From: Leucogyrophana mollusca
Taxonomy: Eukaryota; Basidiomycota; Agaricomycetes; Boletales
DNA: 64,000 bases
Direction: 5' to 3'
Assembly: GCA_021014945.1 (NCBI GenBank)
Contig: MU266431.1
Coordinates: forward strand, 29,707 to 93,706
How positions within the stretch are numbered: position 1 is the first letter of the stretch; every line of letters starts with the position of its first letter. Made by a program: the position numbers and the translations under genes. Of this stretch, positions 36,551-47,586 are shown piece by piece. Below the pieces are notes generated by a model. That model was not told the origin of the DNA, did no database searches, and saw nothing but the letters and a program-made list of their open reading frames with translations.

Positions 36551-38472
36551 GGCTAGCGACAGACCTTATTGGAGGTCTTGACACAAGAGCGAGTCTCGGT
36601 ATGCACTGCCAGGCGGCTCGGCAGATGAATGAGCTGACTAAGCATTCCCACGTGTCTCTAAGGGCGACTTCGCAAAGGAAACGGAGAGCGAACTCATCGC
36701 GATCTCGTTATCATTAAGGACAGTTCACGCCATTCGAGATTACTGTGGCGTTTTCTGATCACAGAAGTGATCGTGGCAGGTCTCGACACGCTGGGCAGGC
36801 GCTCAATGATGCATCAATGTTTTGTACCCCTGATCGTGAAACCCCCGTTATCGGTATCACAGCAACTTTGGGGCAGCGCGACAAATACGGGGGATGGAGG
36901 AAACATCGCCGAAGAAGAACTGGAGCGCACTCGACCCCACGTGTATAGCGGCCGGGAATTCTTGCGATAGTGGCTTGTGAGGTACGCAGAGAACGAGGGT
37001 TCGATTGCCAAATTGTAAAAGTCTCAAGTAGCATCCATTGTACTCAGTACCTGGATACGGAGAGTTCATAGAATACAGTTTAGATGACGAACCATCGGGC
37101 GGGGCAGCGGCCTGTGATCCTAGGCACGAGAAGGCCGGCGAAAACGTTGGTCTCATGGCGAATAGACTCTGAGCAAGCGTTTGTACTCAGGACCTGGGGA
37201 GAGTGAGTGTTCGAAGAACAGAAGCTCGGCGGGGACGCCAAATACGTGGTGCGAGCTTGTGAATAGCGATAGTTAATCGCGACCACCATCGTTTCAACTT
37301 CCCGACAAGGTCTCGCGATAATTGCCATAATCGTCCACCCACACGAAAAACTCGACGCTCCCGTTCAAATGAGCAAAGAAACCAAGCCGCGACCTAGGAT
37401 AAACGAATCAGCCGTGGAAGTCGTTCCCAGCTCATGGAGCGCAACCTCAGTTTCACACGAGTACCGAGTGCAGAGACGCGGCATAAGGAACCGCAGGGCG
37501 GGCGAGGGTGCTCTTGTGCTGGGAGACATGATTACAGAATGACAGATATTGCGGCGATAAAATTATCAGTACGTATGCCAGCCACTGTGTTTTGATTGAA
37601 AGATGGAGCGCAGAACCGTACCGGCACCAGGGGGAAGTAAATTGGAAACCAAGGGGACAAGCGTCCCAAGTTGGGAGATGTCAGGTGGACAAGAAAATCG
37701 AAGATAAACTTGAGATAAACAGGTAATTTTGTCGACCGGTGCTCAGCTGTCTGGGAGAGCTCCCACTGACATGTTGGGTCGAGTATGGGGACTTTGAGGC
37801 CGACTTGGCCGCGCAATGGAATAAGTCCGATGAATAAGATGATACAGGAAAGACGGTGTGTGAGACGTTGCTAACGATTAAGCAGCACTTTATCCGTTCG
37901 ATCAGGTGTGAGTACTCAGCGAGAGAATGAGCCCTTAACAAGCAGAAGCAGAAGCCCCATCGCCCGTGCGGTACGGCAAAAGAAAGGGAGTTGAGCTCGT
38001 TCGGGCATAAAGTTGCCGAGAAGGAGAGGTACGGATGGAGATTCGCGAAGCTGATGGGTCATGGTCCGGGATTATGTATTGGGTTCCACTGTCAGGATTT
38101 CAATTTCCAGCTAGCGATGGATCAAGGAGAAAATGAAAAGAGATCCAGCGTGCGTTTTCATGAGTCAAAGGAGGTCATCCCTGGTTATTTGCATGACACG
38201 GAGTGCAAGGAACCTGCAAAGCTGTAAGGGCGCGGCACCATACGTCTCGCTTAGCTCACCTCGTGGCAGCTCGTGTCTTGCTATAGCTGCTATTAGTCCA
38301 AGTCAACGGACCGGAATCAAATCTTGAAACATTACTGGTTGGGGGGATGAACTTCATCCTGCGCCAATTGGAATTCTAAAAGCAGATTCTTCGGCACGCT
38401 TTCCTTTTTATCCCAGTGTTCTTCGAACTTTTAGGACGATCCATTACGGCCATTCGTCTTCGGCTCGCACAA
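36551..38472. other. Long intergenic region
   Basis: About 1.9 kb between the divergent MPP6-like and hypothetical genes. A short plus-strand piece near 36838 reads ETPVIGITATLGQRDKYG, faintly like a helicase SAT motif, but no neighbouring helicase motifs were found. The rest holds only unconvincing frames. Confidence 0.4.
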
Positions 38473-38480
38473 GTATATAA
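38473..38480 (+). promoter_or_regulatory. TATA box of the gene at 38533
   Basis: TATATAAA lies 53-60 bp upstream of the ATG and is followed by a pyrimidine-rich stretch (about 38487-38520), a typical fungal core promoter layout. Confidence 0.6.
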
Positions 38481-38532
38481 AGGGCTGCTTCATCTTCCCG
38501 CTTTTCTTCATTCATTTCCTTGAGCCACTACA

Positions 38533-39781
38533 ATGTCCAGCTTCCATCTTCGTCCCGTATCTGAGCACTCCCCATCGCCATCATCCAGCACTTCCACCAC
38601 GACGGCCGGTGAACGTAGCCCAACAACCAAACCGTCGATACTTCACCAGTCACCACCGTCAGCAAACGCAATGCCGCCACGGCGACCATTATCACCAAGT
38701 TCATTACGGGGTGGGTTTGTTCAGTGCAGTTGCATACCCACAGCCTAATGTCCCAAAGACGTTAACTTGACGCAGGATGGCAATGCGGCGCCACGGAAAT
38801 ACCCTGCACCCCCAACAGGCCACGAGCTCATGGCACTCTTCCCCCCAGCCCCTCCCGCGAGCTTCCCTGAAATGAGACCAGGCCCTACCAGTGGATTCTT
38901 CCAGCGGCAAGAGCGGGCATTCTTTGCTCAAGCTGGCAAAGAGATTGTCCGGGTTCGTGTCGAAATTGATGTACCGCAATCCTCGGAGGATGCACATGCC
39001 AAGAGCAGAGAGCCAGCGCCCCAGAACGGCGCTCCGCGATCATGGCCACAACTGCCTCCACATCCACAGCATCACTCTCCTAGTGAAACATCGGCCGCCC
39101 AGCCGTCAGCTTATCCACATTCAAAATCATCCAGACAATCTCGTGCGATGCCGGCTCCCGTACAATCGACACCCATGTTTCCCGTGACAGCCCATGGGCA
39201 AGCACCCCCCCAGCCGCCCCTCAATCTCCACACGCCCACCTCGCATCATACCAGTCTCGGTTTACGTACCCCACCTCATGATGTGCACCCAGGAGTACCT
39301 GGCGCAAAGATGGAATTCCAGCCCGCGGAAGAGTATCGAGAGGAAACTGACGACTCGTGGCGAAGACCCATGCCATACGCAGACCGCCGCCGAGCAGGAA
39401 AACACACTAGGCGCGTTATTGTCCGAGGTTGATGCACGGGTGAGACATAAATACAACCCCGGTTTGGATCTCAAGATTGACGTCGTTTCCGATAGTAAAC
39501 ATCGGTGGGAAGTGAGTCGCCGCGAGACAACCACATGTGCTTGTTATATATATCGCTTCGACCTTGTCGTTAGCTGCCCGCCATACCCTTGTACTCATCT
39601 GACGCTGTCGTCGTTGTCTTTTCATCACTTTTTACTAAACTCGTTCGCGTACATTACATCTCCGCTACACTCCAGCAAAGGGTCTGGGTTTGCTGGGTTT
39701 TGCCTTGCCTACCTGGTGCTTTAATAGGTTGATGTCACAGATAGCTGGCAACTAGCGTCGTATAACATACAATACCTGTAG
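38533..39781 (+). CDS. Pro- and Ser-rich hypothetical protein
   Basis: Exon one (MSSFHLRPVSEHSPSPSSS) ends at a GTGGGT donor near 38711. After an acceptor GACGCAG the second exon gives DGNAAPRKYPAPPTGHEL, then GFFQRQERAFFAQAGKEIVR and a long low-complexity stretch. Reading straight on stops at 39432. An intron from about 39297 (GTACCT) to 39384 (ACGCAG) keeps phase. It opens TAAEQENTLGALLSEVDARV, then HRWE, then after another intron VDVTDSWQLASYNIQYL to a TAG at 39781. Both ends are possible; the longer model is given because its junctions are in phase. A TATA box precedes the ATG. No family was recognised. Confidence 0.5.
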
Positions 39782-40341
39782 AATCAGATGTCCCCTTTGA
39801 GCTCTATCAAAACGAGATCACGATCGAGATGAGCGGAAGTTGCCGAAGTCAATTTTACTTCCGTCGGTGCCTGCTTTGATCACGGCTCGGCAATCAAGTG
39901 GCTACCGCTCCGGCGGGTTTGGTTTCCTGGGCTTTTCATTTTGCACCTCGCAGGATCCGCTGCCACAGGACAGGCCAAGACTACAATGAGACCCCACAAA
40001 TACGGAATGTGTTGATAATATTCCGAACGATACTGGCGCTTTCCCTCGGGAATCGATATCTAGGTACCACAAGACGGCCCCATGTGCCTTCTAATTTGTC
40101 CGCTAAGAAGGGCGTATCCAGATTCCAACATTGATATCGCCTTAGCAAATCGCGAAATCACGGAAGGCATGACGGATTCTTCTTGAACTAAGCGCCAAAG
40201 ATTGCCCAGGTGTCAGGAACCCATGCGATATTGCCCTTCACAGCAAAATGGGGCTGCGATTTCTGCGAGGGTTAGGCGCTTACTGATCGCCATCACCACC
40301 ACCACGAAACGTTATCGGTCCGTTTCGGACTTCGCATCCTT
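39782..40341. other. Intergenic region
   Basis: About 560 bp with no recognisable gene or repeat. Confidence 0.4.
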
Positions 40342-40772
40342 ATGTTTTTTTCCTACACCGTAACCAGCAATCCATATGTGACGATTTTACCGCCCCTCGA
40401 TACGGCCTATGGCGAGGAATGCGTCATGTCACACAAGGTGATTTATCAGCCAGATGCAGTGAGTTCTATGACACAATACAATAAAAAAACTCAGCAAGTA
40501 GATTGACGTGCCCGCGGGTGCCTGTTGCATTTCTCACGAAGTTCTACAAGAACATTCCTTAACGTATTCAGGATTGCCCCCGCGTCGAACGGATGCGGTG
40601 GGGGAATTTTGGCTCCGTTTCCCACTTCGACTTCGTGAGCGGCGAGCTATTTATACACGGATTGCTTTCGTCCGATCCGGATGCGCGACTTGATCCACTT
40701 TCCGAGGTCGACCAGCGCCTACTACACGCCATTTGCATCAGCCCCGGCAAACAGTCTAGATCCGACATGTGA
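40342..40772 (+). CDS. Possible small gene (weak)
   Basis: An open stretch MFFSYTVTSNPYVTILPPLD runs to a GTGAGT donor near 40459. An acceptor GTATTCAG near 40571 joins it in phase to DCPRVERMRWGNFGSVSHFD, then LFIHGLLSSDPDARLDPLSE and a TGA at 40772. The protein looks plausible in composition but matches no family I know. A minus-strand frame of 187 codons overlaps it, so at most one of the two is coding here. Confidence 0.25.
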
Positions 40773-41131
40773 ATCAGATTACTTACCCTCCAGAATAGAT
40801 TGGTCGACGCGGGGACAAATGAAGTGAAACCGACAAGAAGAGCAGAAGACGCATCCGACTTGTCAAGACGAATATAGAAAAATGTGACCAAAGACAAGTC
40901 CATTTGCACAAACATGACCGTCGTCAACGTCAGTGGCTGCGCTTCCGCATTATCAGTCTCGAGTTCCGGAAATCGTACGCCTGCAGGAATTAATGTTCGC
41001 GTCTGAGCCGGCTGCACCGTGTCGATCATAGATAGTACCATACCTAGAAGGGGAAACCCAGGCTCACAAAGTGCTGGGGAAATGGAAGTCACCATCCTTG
41101 CAGGCCGGTACTCGAACTCAGCTGTTTCCAT
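40568..41131 (-). CDS. Possible minus-strand ORF (weak)
   Basis: An open frame of 187 codons starts METAEFEYRPARMVTSISPA. A strong donor (GTAAGT) after FVPASTNLFWR near 40788 suggests that only the first part would be exon and that the rest is intron read-through. A second possible donor GTATGG lies near 41041. No family was recognised and no downstream exon was found. Confidence 0.2.
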   Translation of the reverse strand: METAEFEYRPARMVTSISPALCEPGFPLLGMVLSMIDTVQPAQTRTLIPAGVRFPELETDNAEAQPLTLTTVMFVQMDLSLVTFFYIRLDKSDASSALLVGFTSFVPASTNLFWRVSNLIHMSDLDCLPGLMQMACSRRWSTSESGSSRASGSDESNPCINSSPLTKSKWETEPKFPHRIRSTRGQS

Positions 41132-43011
41132 TTGTAGCCAAGTCGACGACTAAGGATTCGCAACTACCAACCACTCCTGCCAATCTGCAAAACACGTTAG
41201 CGAGAGCTTGGACTTGAGGCCTTTACGGCCACCAAGGCGACGTCGTGATTGGCTGAAGCACCACCCAAAATGGTTGTTTCCCACCTAGCCCAAGTCTATG
41301 CCAAAAAGAGAATCCCTGAAAAAGCCTCTTGGGGCTTTTTCAAGGCGAGTGGACTTTTAGATTGGCAGTGCAGACGCGGCGGGGCAGTAATATGACACAG
41401 GATGACATGCCCTTTGTGCACATGTTATGTTGACCCTGGGAGAAGCGATTCAGTCTCCAAAAGGTAAGATGCTGATGGCGGATGCACATACTGCAAATAG
41501 ACGGGGAGCATGCTGTTCATTGTCAGATAAGAGCTGCATGAAATCAAGGCATATGACCACCACTTGTCGGAAGTGAGAGAAGTTTCGGGTGGCAAAAGTG
41601 CATGGATGCCAGCATGTGGTACGTGTGGTTGTACATGTGTAGTTGGGCTAACGAGATGGTCCTCCAATCATGCTCACATAACTCATATGGGCTTTATGAT
41701 ATAGGCTCTATGATATACCACTTCTGGCAGGAGGCGATCGTTGAAACAGCAAAAAGGATGTGTGCTAACCTATACTAGTACACATCCGTGATGACATTCG
41801 CCACAGGCGAGGATGGATGTCGATGTTTCGGCAAGTGCTAACACGTACAGACCCTAAGAGAGTGAGTCGATACTGTGCCAACCGAGAAGAATAGATTTAC
41901 CTGCGCTGAAGACAACGTGAAGACTTCGGAGACGAAGCAATCAAGCACTAGCCAAAGCAAGGTTGACAGGACGTCACGTCCGAAGCTGAAGGGCGAGGTC
42001 ACCATCACGAGACTGGAAATAGAAATGGAAGTGAAGTATTGAAGCGTTGATGTTCATATCGATTTCATCTCCATGTTCCGAGTCCAGCGTGTTTTGTCCG
42101 ATCAAATGGAACACTAAGTGGAGCTATTGGGGCGGAATCGCTATGATTCCGAAAGACCATCTATGTCATTGTTTGGAAATTCAGTGAAACAAAGGCAGGG
42201 AACTTGGATACAGGGCAAATACCTCAACTCCAAAGGCGCAAGGCTTGAACGTTGAACCATGGCAATGACACCTTTGTCCACAAATATTAGGTCTTAACGA
42301 TCCGGTGACAACGCTGGAGCTCCGACCCCGAAAGGGACAGGTGGAAGATGCGATCGATCAGATTAACGCCTAAACGTCGCGCTCATGACCATGTCACAGA
42401 ACAGCAGCTGCCAGGTAACTAGTCTTGTGACAAACGCACGGAAACGGATCCAAGCGAGGTGGTCAGCGAAGGTGACGAGTTGATGTGGGGAATGACGTGC
42501 AATGCATAAAACGCTCAAATGACGAGTGGGTTATTTGTGACGCAGAGGTTGTCAGTGGACCATCGAGGCTTTCTCAACTTGAGTTACCAGTATAGGGGAA
42601 GTCTCAGACGCGGATAACGAGTGACCTTTTTCAATAGCCCCATAGATGTTAGCTGCGCGATATTGAGACTCACCAGCTCCATACTTGGTACTTTGTTCCT
42701 CGTTCAAGATGCACTTCAGCGCCAATCCAGCGCCAATGGTTCAAGTCGTCCAGGCGAAAAAGTTCAAATTCAGCGAAGCGGCATTGCCCGGTATCTGAAC
42801 GCCCTTGTCTCTTGTTGTTGTGTTGCACTGGAGGTACCTATCTCTCGCGGTTTGCAGCGTGAAGGCCCGATCCCTTTGGTTTCGACCGGTTTAGCGACCT
42901 TTGATTCTCGGGGTTTTTCCTTGCTTTCAATACAAGCACTTTCGTAACTCCAACCATGGTCAGTATGTCACCCACGCTCGATCAGCATCGGACATTGATC
43001 GTGATCGCATA
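41132..43011. other. Long intergenic region upstream of Dcn1
   Basis: About 1.9 kb. A reverse-strand frame at 41425-41667 and a forward frame at 42621-42947 show no motifs and no plausible splice partners. I see no repeats or RNA genes. Confidence 0.4.
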
Positions 43012-44256
43012 ATGGCCCAGTCCAAATCATCCAAGGCAAAGTCAGATGAGGCCATCACGCAGTTCTGCGGAGTAACAGGCGCCTCGTAAGTCACTTCGAT
43101 CTTCCAAACCCGTCGGATGTCGCTGTGAACTGATCTCTCTGGATTCGTACACTTCTCACCCAGCGCAAAAGACGCGAGACGATTCCTCGAAAAATACAAG
43201 CGCGTGGAACTGGCGATCGACGCATATTTCGAGGATCCCAATTCAGTGGGCACTGGGATGAGTGCAGCGTCGACAAGCAAGCTGAACCAGCTTTTCGATA
43301 AATACAAAGGTGTGTTTGAAGCCATGTTTATACTTGTCATCGAATGATGTGCGCTCCCAATGCACAGAACCTGGAGGGGAAGATATCACTGTCGATGGCA
43401 CGATTAAGCTTTGTGAAGATCTCAACGTAAATCCGGAGGACGTCGTGCTACTATCTGTTGCATATGAATTGAAGTCGCCGAGAGTAGGCGAGTGGAATAA
43501 AAAAGGGTGGCTAGATGGGTGGAGGAGACTAGGGTGAGCTGCATACCTCCCTCTATCTACGTAGAAGATTGCTGTCGGGCTCATCACTTGTTTAGGTGTG
43601 ACACCATAGAGTCAATGCAAACTTCTCTTGTGACCCTCAGAGACAAGCTCGGGTCCGATCCGAAATATTTCCAGCAAGTGTACAACCACACTTTCGATTT
43701 CGCGCGATCAGAGGGCCAACGGAGTCTTGGTAAATATCTGACCAACTTTCTTTGGCCCGCCCGGACCGAGCATTGACTGAGTGAGCGAAAATAGCTACTG
43801 AAACGGCGCAAGCATTCTGGGACCTCCTTATCCCACATGGATTGAACGGCGGGGCCCTCGCCCACGTTAGCTCCAAAGACGGCGATGACGACGTTGATAT
43901 GAGTGAAGAAGGATGGAAAGAGGAGTACACGCATTGGTGGTTCGAATTTTTGAACGAGAGAGGTGGAAAAGGGGTGAGCAAGGATACGTGGGCAATGGTG
44001 CGTTCAGAATCATTATCTCTTGGCTTCCCTTCTTGCCCGATGAACGTCTGAATTGATAATCTCTGCTCGCGGACGCTTAGTTCTTGGAGTTCGTGCGCTC
44101 GATTGATGTCAAGTTTGAGAGGTACGATATGGAAGGTGGGTGCTTCCTTTGGAAGTGAGAATACGATCACTCACACGGGGATCAGCTGCGTGGCCTTCCA
44201 CGATAGACGACTTTGTACAATGGGCGAAAGCCCGTATATCTTCGGGTGCTGCGTGA
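43012..44256 (+). CDS. dcn1: Defective in cullin neddylation protein 1 (Dcn1)
   Basis: MAQSSKSSKAKSDEAITQFC begins an N-terminal UBA-like domain (AKDARRFLEKYKRVELAIDA). The potentiating neddylation domain follows: LNQLFDKYK, ITVDGTIKLCEDLNVNPEDV, SVAYELKSPRVGEWNKKGWL, YNHTFDFARSEGQRSL and WDLLIPHGL. It ends WFEFLNERGGKGVSKDTWAM, FLEFVRSIDVKFERYDMEAA and PSTIDDFVQWAKARISSGAA. These match Dcn1/DCUN1D proteins, which act as an E3-type scaffold for Nedd8 transfer from Ubc12 to cullins. The order of pieces is complete and the six or so junctions examined are in phase. It is convergent with the Pop8-like gene. Confidence 0.95.
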
Positions 44257-44610
44257 TGCTTGCCAATTTTCGGCTTTGTTGTATGAGAGCGAATCCTTGG
44301 AGCGCTGGCATAGATGAAGTCATGTTGTGGATCATATGTATAGAAGCCATATACCTTCACACTGTCGAACAAATAAATCGACGCTCGAAATGGCGGACTG
44401 GGGTGATTTAGTAAGTCGTTGCGCATCACCTTTACGAGAGCGGAGCAGTCACCCCCAAAACGGACATTCGCTCTTTAGATTTTTCGCTCCACATTTTGCT
44501 GCACGAAACACGCACAACGCACCAAGGCGTTCTCCACGACATAGCGTTCAGCTTTTCAACGGGATCGAACACCCCTGACAATCACAGCAACGCCCCACAG
44601 CCTTGACAGA
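44257..44610. other. Convergent intergenic region
   Basis: About 350 bp between the ends of Dcn1 and the Pop8-like gene. No further feature was recognised. Confidence 0.5.
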
Positions 44611-44976
44611 TCAAAGGGTGGTTCCAGTCACCAACAATGATGGCAGAAATGGCGACTCTTTTATCAAAGAGAACCTTGGTGAAGCTGTTGAAGCAACGAC
44701 AGCGGCCGCTAGCCTAGAGGCATCTCTAAGACACGATGTCTCCTCGTAAGCCTCATCGCAGCAGAGAACTATCTAATCATAAACTCACAGTTCCCTGATA
44801 CGCAAAACTACCTCTCCCCCACCTTCGGTGATGGATAGGATATCGAGATAGGTACTCGACGTGACTCCAAACATCTGTGTCAGGGCATCGTGTAATGTCT
44901 TTCTTATTTTCAGCTCGTCCGAACACGAAGGTGATATAGCGAAGCAGATGTAGTGATACGACGAGGGTGATGCCAT
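44611..44976 (-). CDS. Pop8-like RNase P/MRP subunit
   Basis: A two-exon gene. Exon one starts MASPSSYHYICFAISPS and gives IRKTLHDALTQMFGVTSSTY, LDILSITEGGGEVVLRIREL up to a GTGAGT donor. The acceptor GTCTTAG restores the frame as DASRLAAAVVASTASPRFSL, ending IKESPFLPSLLVTGTTL. The size (about 100 residues) and the layout agree with fungal Pop8-like domain proteins, small subunits of the RNase P/MRP ribonucleoproteins that process pre-tRNA and pre-rRNA. The next gene starts only about 105 bp away on the other strand, so the two share a promoter region. Confidence 0.8.
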
Positions 44977-45081
44977 GTTGATCGCGGTCAATGTCGAACG
45001 CACATGGTGGCGTCCCGGTTATAAGACCCTGGTCGTCTAAGTCAAATTTGGTGATATTTTAAGTTGGGTTAGGGTTCAGAT

Positions 45082-47128
45082 ATGTCTGAGGCCGCCAGAA
45101 AAAGCGCAGTCACCCCAAGTCCTGTGAGCGACAGTCACCTCCTTCTCGATACCCCTCCCCTTGGAGTCTGTTACTCAGTGATCTATGCCATGACAAGGCC
45201 GAACCAGACATGCTGCGGTGTCATCGAAGAAGCGCGGATAGAAGCCCGAGAGAAACACGAGCGTAGAGCCAACAAACCGCAGCCGTGGATCGTCCTCAAA
45301 TTTACCGTGGGCCTTACTACAGCTCTGATGGCCTACTCTGCATATGTGTACATCGGGCTGTTTTGCTTGGATATGATTAGGAAGAATGGGAGTGCGCTTG
45401 GTAGTCAAGAGATGGGAGGTACGTCGGGTAGCTGGTGTTAGTGGTAATGCAGCTGACAATATCTGCAAATCGGTACATCGCAGTTGTATTTCTAGCTGTA
45501 TTCTGTGTGCTTTTGTTCATGATGTCGTGGTCATATACGATGGCGAGTTCACAACCTCAAAGTGTTCAAAATTGCTAACACTGCGCAGGTCGTCATCACA
45601 CCCCCAGGCTACGCAAAAGATGTACGTATGCAATCCATCTGAACCCGGACTACCTTTTCAATTTTTTCAGTTCGTTGCAATAAATGAGCGACCAGGATAC
45701 CAACCTCCAGTCACCCGCCCATCTGAAGCGTCGAATGATATCCGTGGACCCTCGTACGAACTTACGTCTCCCACAGTCAACCTATCTCGGCGGCCCTCAA
45801 ATGACCTTACTCCCGGCAACAAACATAGGAATCCGTCCACAGCCTCGGACACTCTTGCCGGTTCGATCCCCCCTAAAGACCGGAACTCACAAGCTTCTGC
45901 AGCAAGCAACAGCCCTGGCGAGGCAGGAGTGACAGCCACACTCTCCGTTCCCGCGGCGGATCCGCTAGCTCTGAATTCATGGAACCACCGCGCGGAATCA
46001 ATAGCGCACACCGAATCGACGAGCATGGACCTTCCCCCACCTATGCTCTCCCGACGACCACCAACGACCCCAATCTTGCTCCCCGAATACAGATACTGCA
46101 GCAGAGAGAAGATGATCAAGCCTCACCGTGCACATCATTGCCGAGCTTGTGGGGCAGTGAGTCCCCTTTTTTTGTTTACTCTTCCTTCGCACACTTAACG
46201 AGATTATGTATCTCTAAGTGCGTGTTGAAATATGACCATCATTGTCCATGTCAGTCGTCCTCGTTTTTGGTATTCTCTTCTCACTTGAGCTCACACGATG
46301 TACCAGGGATCGGGCAGTGTGTTGGCGCGTTCAATCACAAAGTATGCGTGTTTCGGATCCATAAGTTCTCGACTCAGGGCTGATTCAACCCACTTGCGAA
46401 AGTTCTTTGTAAACTTTGTGCAGTGGGCGAGCGTGTTCTGTTTATGGACGTTCAGTACGCTATTAGGCTTAAACATCCGCGCTCAATCAAGATCATCAGC
46501 ACCCGATATTGACCCGCAGCACATTGTTATACTCGCGTTGTACGTCCAACTCCTTATCCGAAGCAACTTCTGCAGCCCTTGTAACAAGTTAACATTCGTA
46601 GAGCCGCTCTATTCGGGCTGTTCACTCTCCTTATGACACTATCGCAAACCTATTCATTAATGCTGAACCAGACGACCGTGGAGAGTCTTGGCTTCAGGGC
46701 AATGAAGGACCGCGAGAAGGCGACTTTGATGCACATGCATAGCTGGTGGGAAATCGGGTACGTTCACACACTTGAGATCCCTTTTTCTGGCAGCCTTTTG
46801 CACCCTCAATATGAACTGACGATTGCATGAACAGTGCGAAACGTCGGACACGAAAGCGCTGGGACAACGAGTGGGGGAAGATCGGAACGGAGGGAAACCT
46901 ATGGTGGCTCGGGAGTGCGCGAGCCAACTGGGAGGCGGTGATGGGACGTAATGTTTGGTGCTGGTTTTGTGAGTCGTGTCTTCATTTCGCCTCAGAGTTG
47001 ATGCTAATGAATTCGTAGTACCAATCGGGCGCCGCCAAGGTGATGGATTGACGTACCCGACGAATCCACGATTCGATGCTGAAGGACGATGGAGGAGGAG
47101 AAGGGAGTGGCCATCTGATTTACGATAG
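45082..47128 (+). CDS. DHHC palmitoyltransferase (PFA3/PFA4-like)
   Basis: The first exon includes TCCGVIEEARIEAREKHERR and a membrane segment FTVGLTTALMAYSAYVYIGL. Homologues usually start near TCCGVIEEA, so an internal ATG at 45190 is an alternative start. A second membrane segment (VFLAVFCVLLFMMSWSY), VVITPPGYAKD and a long Ser- and Pro-rich insert follow. The zinc-binding and catalytic region is CSREKMIKPHRAHHCRACGA and [20 protein letters not shown], with an intron inside the codon after DHHCP. FFVNFVQWASVFCLWTFSTL and a second TM pair come next, then a cytosolic tail (RWDNEWGKIGTEGNLWWLGS). Expected activity: S-palmitoylation of proteins at vacuolar, ER or Golgi membranes. This is the second DHHC enzyme in the window. 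Confidence 0.88.
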
Positions 47129-47586
47129 TACACGACTCGCAGGCATCTCTGACATCTCGTGGAATTGCTGTATCTCACATATAACCTACTATTACACTAA
47201 GCCTTGAAGGTTGAACCAGAGGATGTGCTGCGATAATTTTTTGTCTTCCCTCGAGAAGCGTTTGTTCTGCAGTTCTTGATCTGATTCTCCCAGCCGAAGC
47301 CTGATACGACATGTCCTCGGCCTTCAAGCAAGGTAGTGCTTGCCCACACCTGGTCAACCGTGAGTTCCTGCAGGTCAAGTCTAACACGCGTTCAGCATGA
47401 CTCACATTGAATTTCATCGAATGGAGCACGGGCGGAGCATCGTAATGATCATATGAGGAACTTATGGTGTGCGGGGTTTCCGGATCCTTGCTCGCCTCTC
47501 TGTCTCTTACTACCACAACCCTCAAGAACAAATCGTCCTTGCTAAGAAACGCATACTTACTTGCAAACGCTTGATAAAACCTCAAC
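47129..47586. other. Intergenic region upstream of CAR2
   Basis: About 460 bp. The long minus-strand frame that covers it (47175-47708) overlaps the CAR2 start and is treated as a shadow. No regulatory site was recognised. Confidence 0.45.

Noticed and set aside
36745..36950. Helicase fragment suggested by PVIGITATLG
   Set aside because: Only one motif-like piece. No Walker A, DEAD/DEAH or motif VI nearby.
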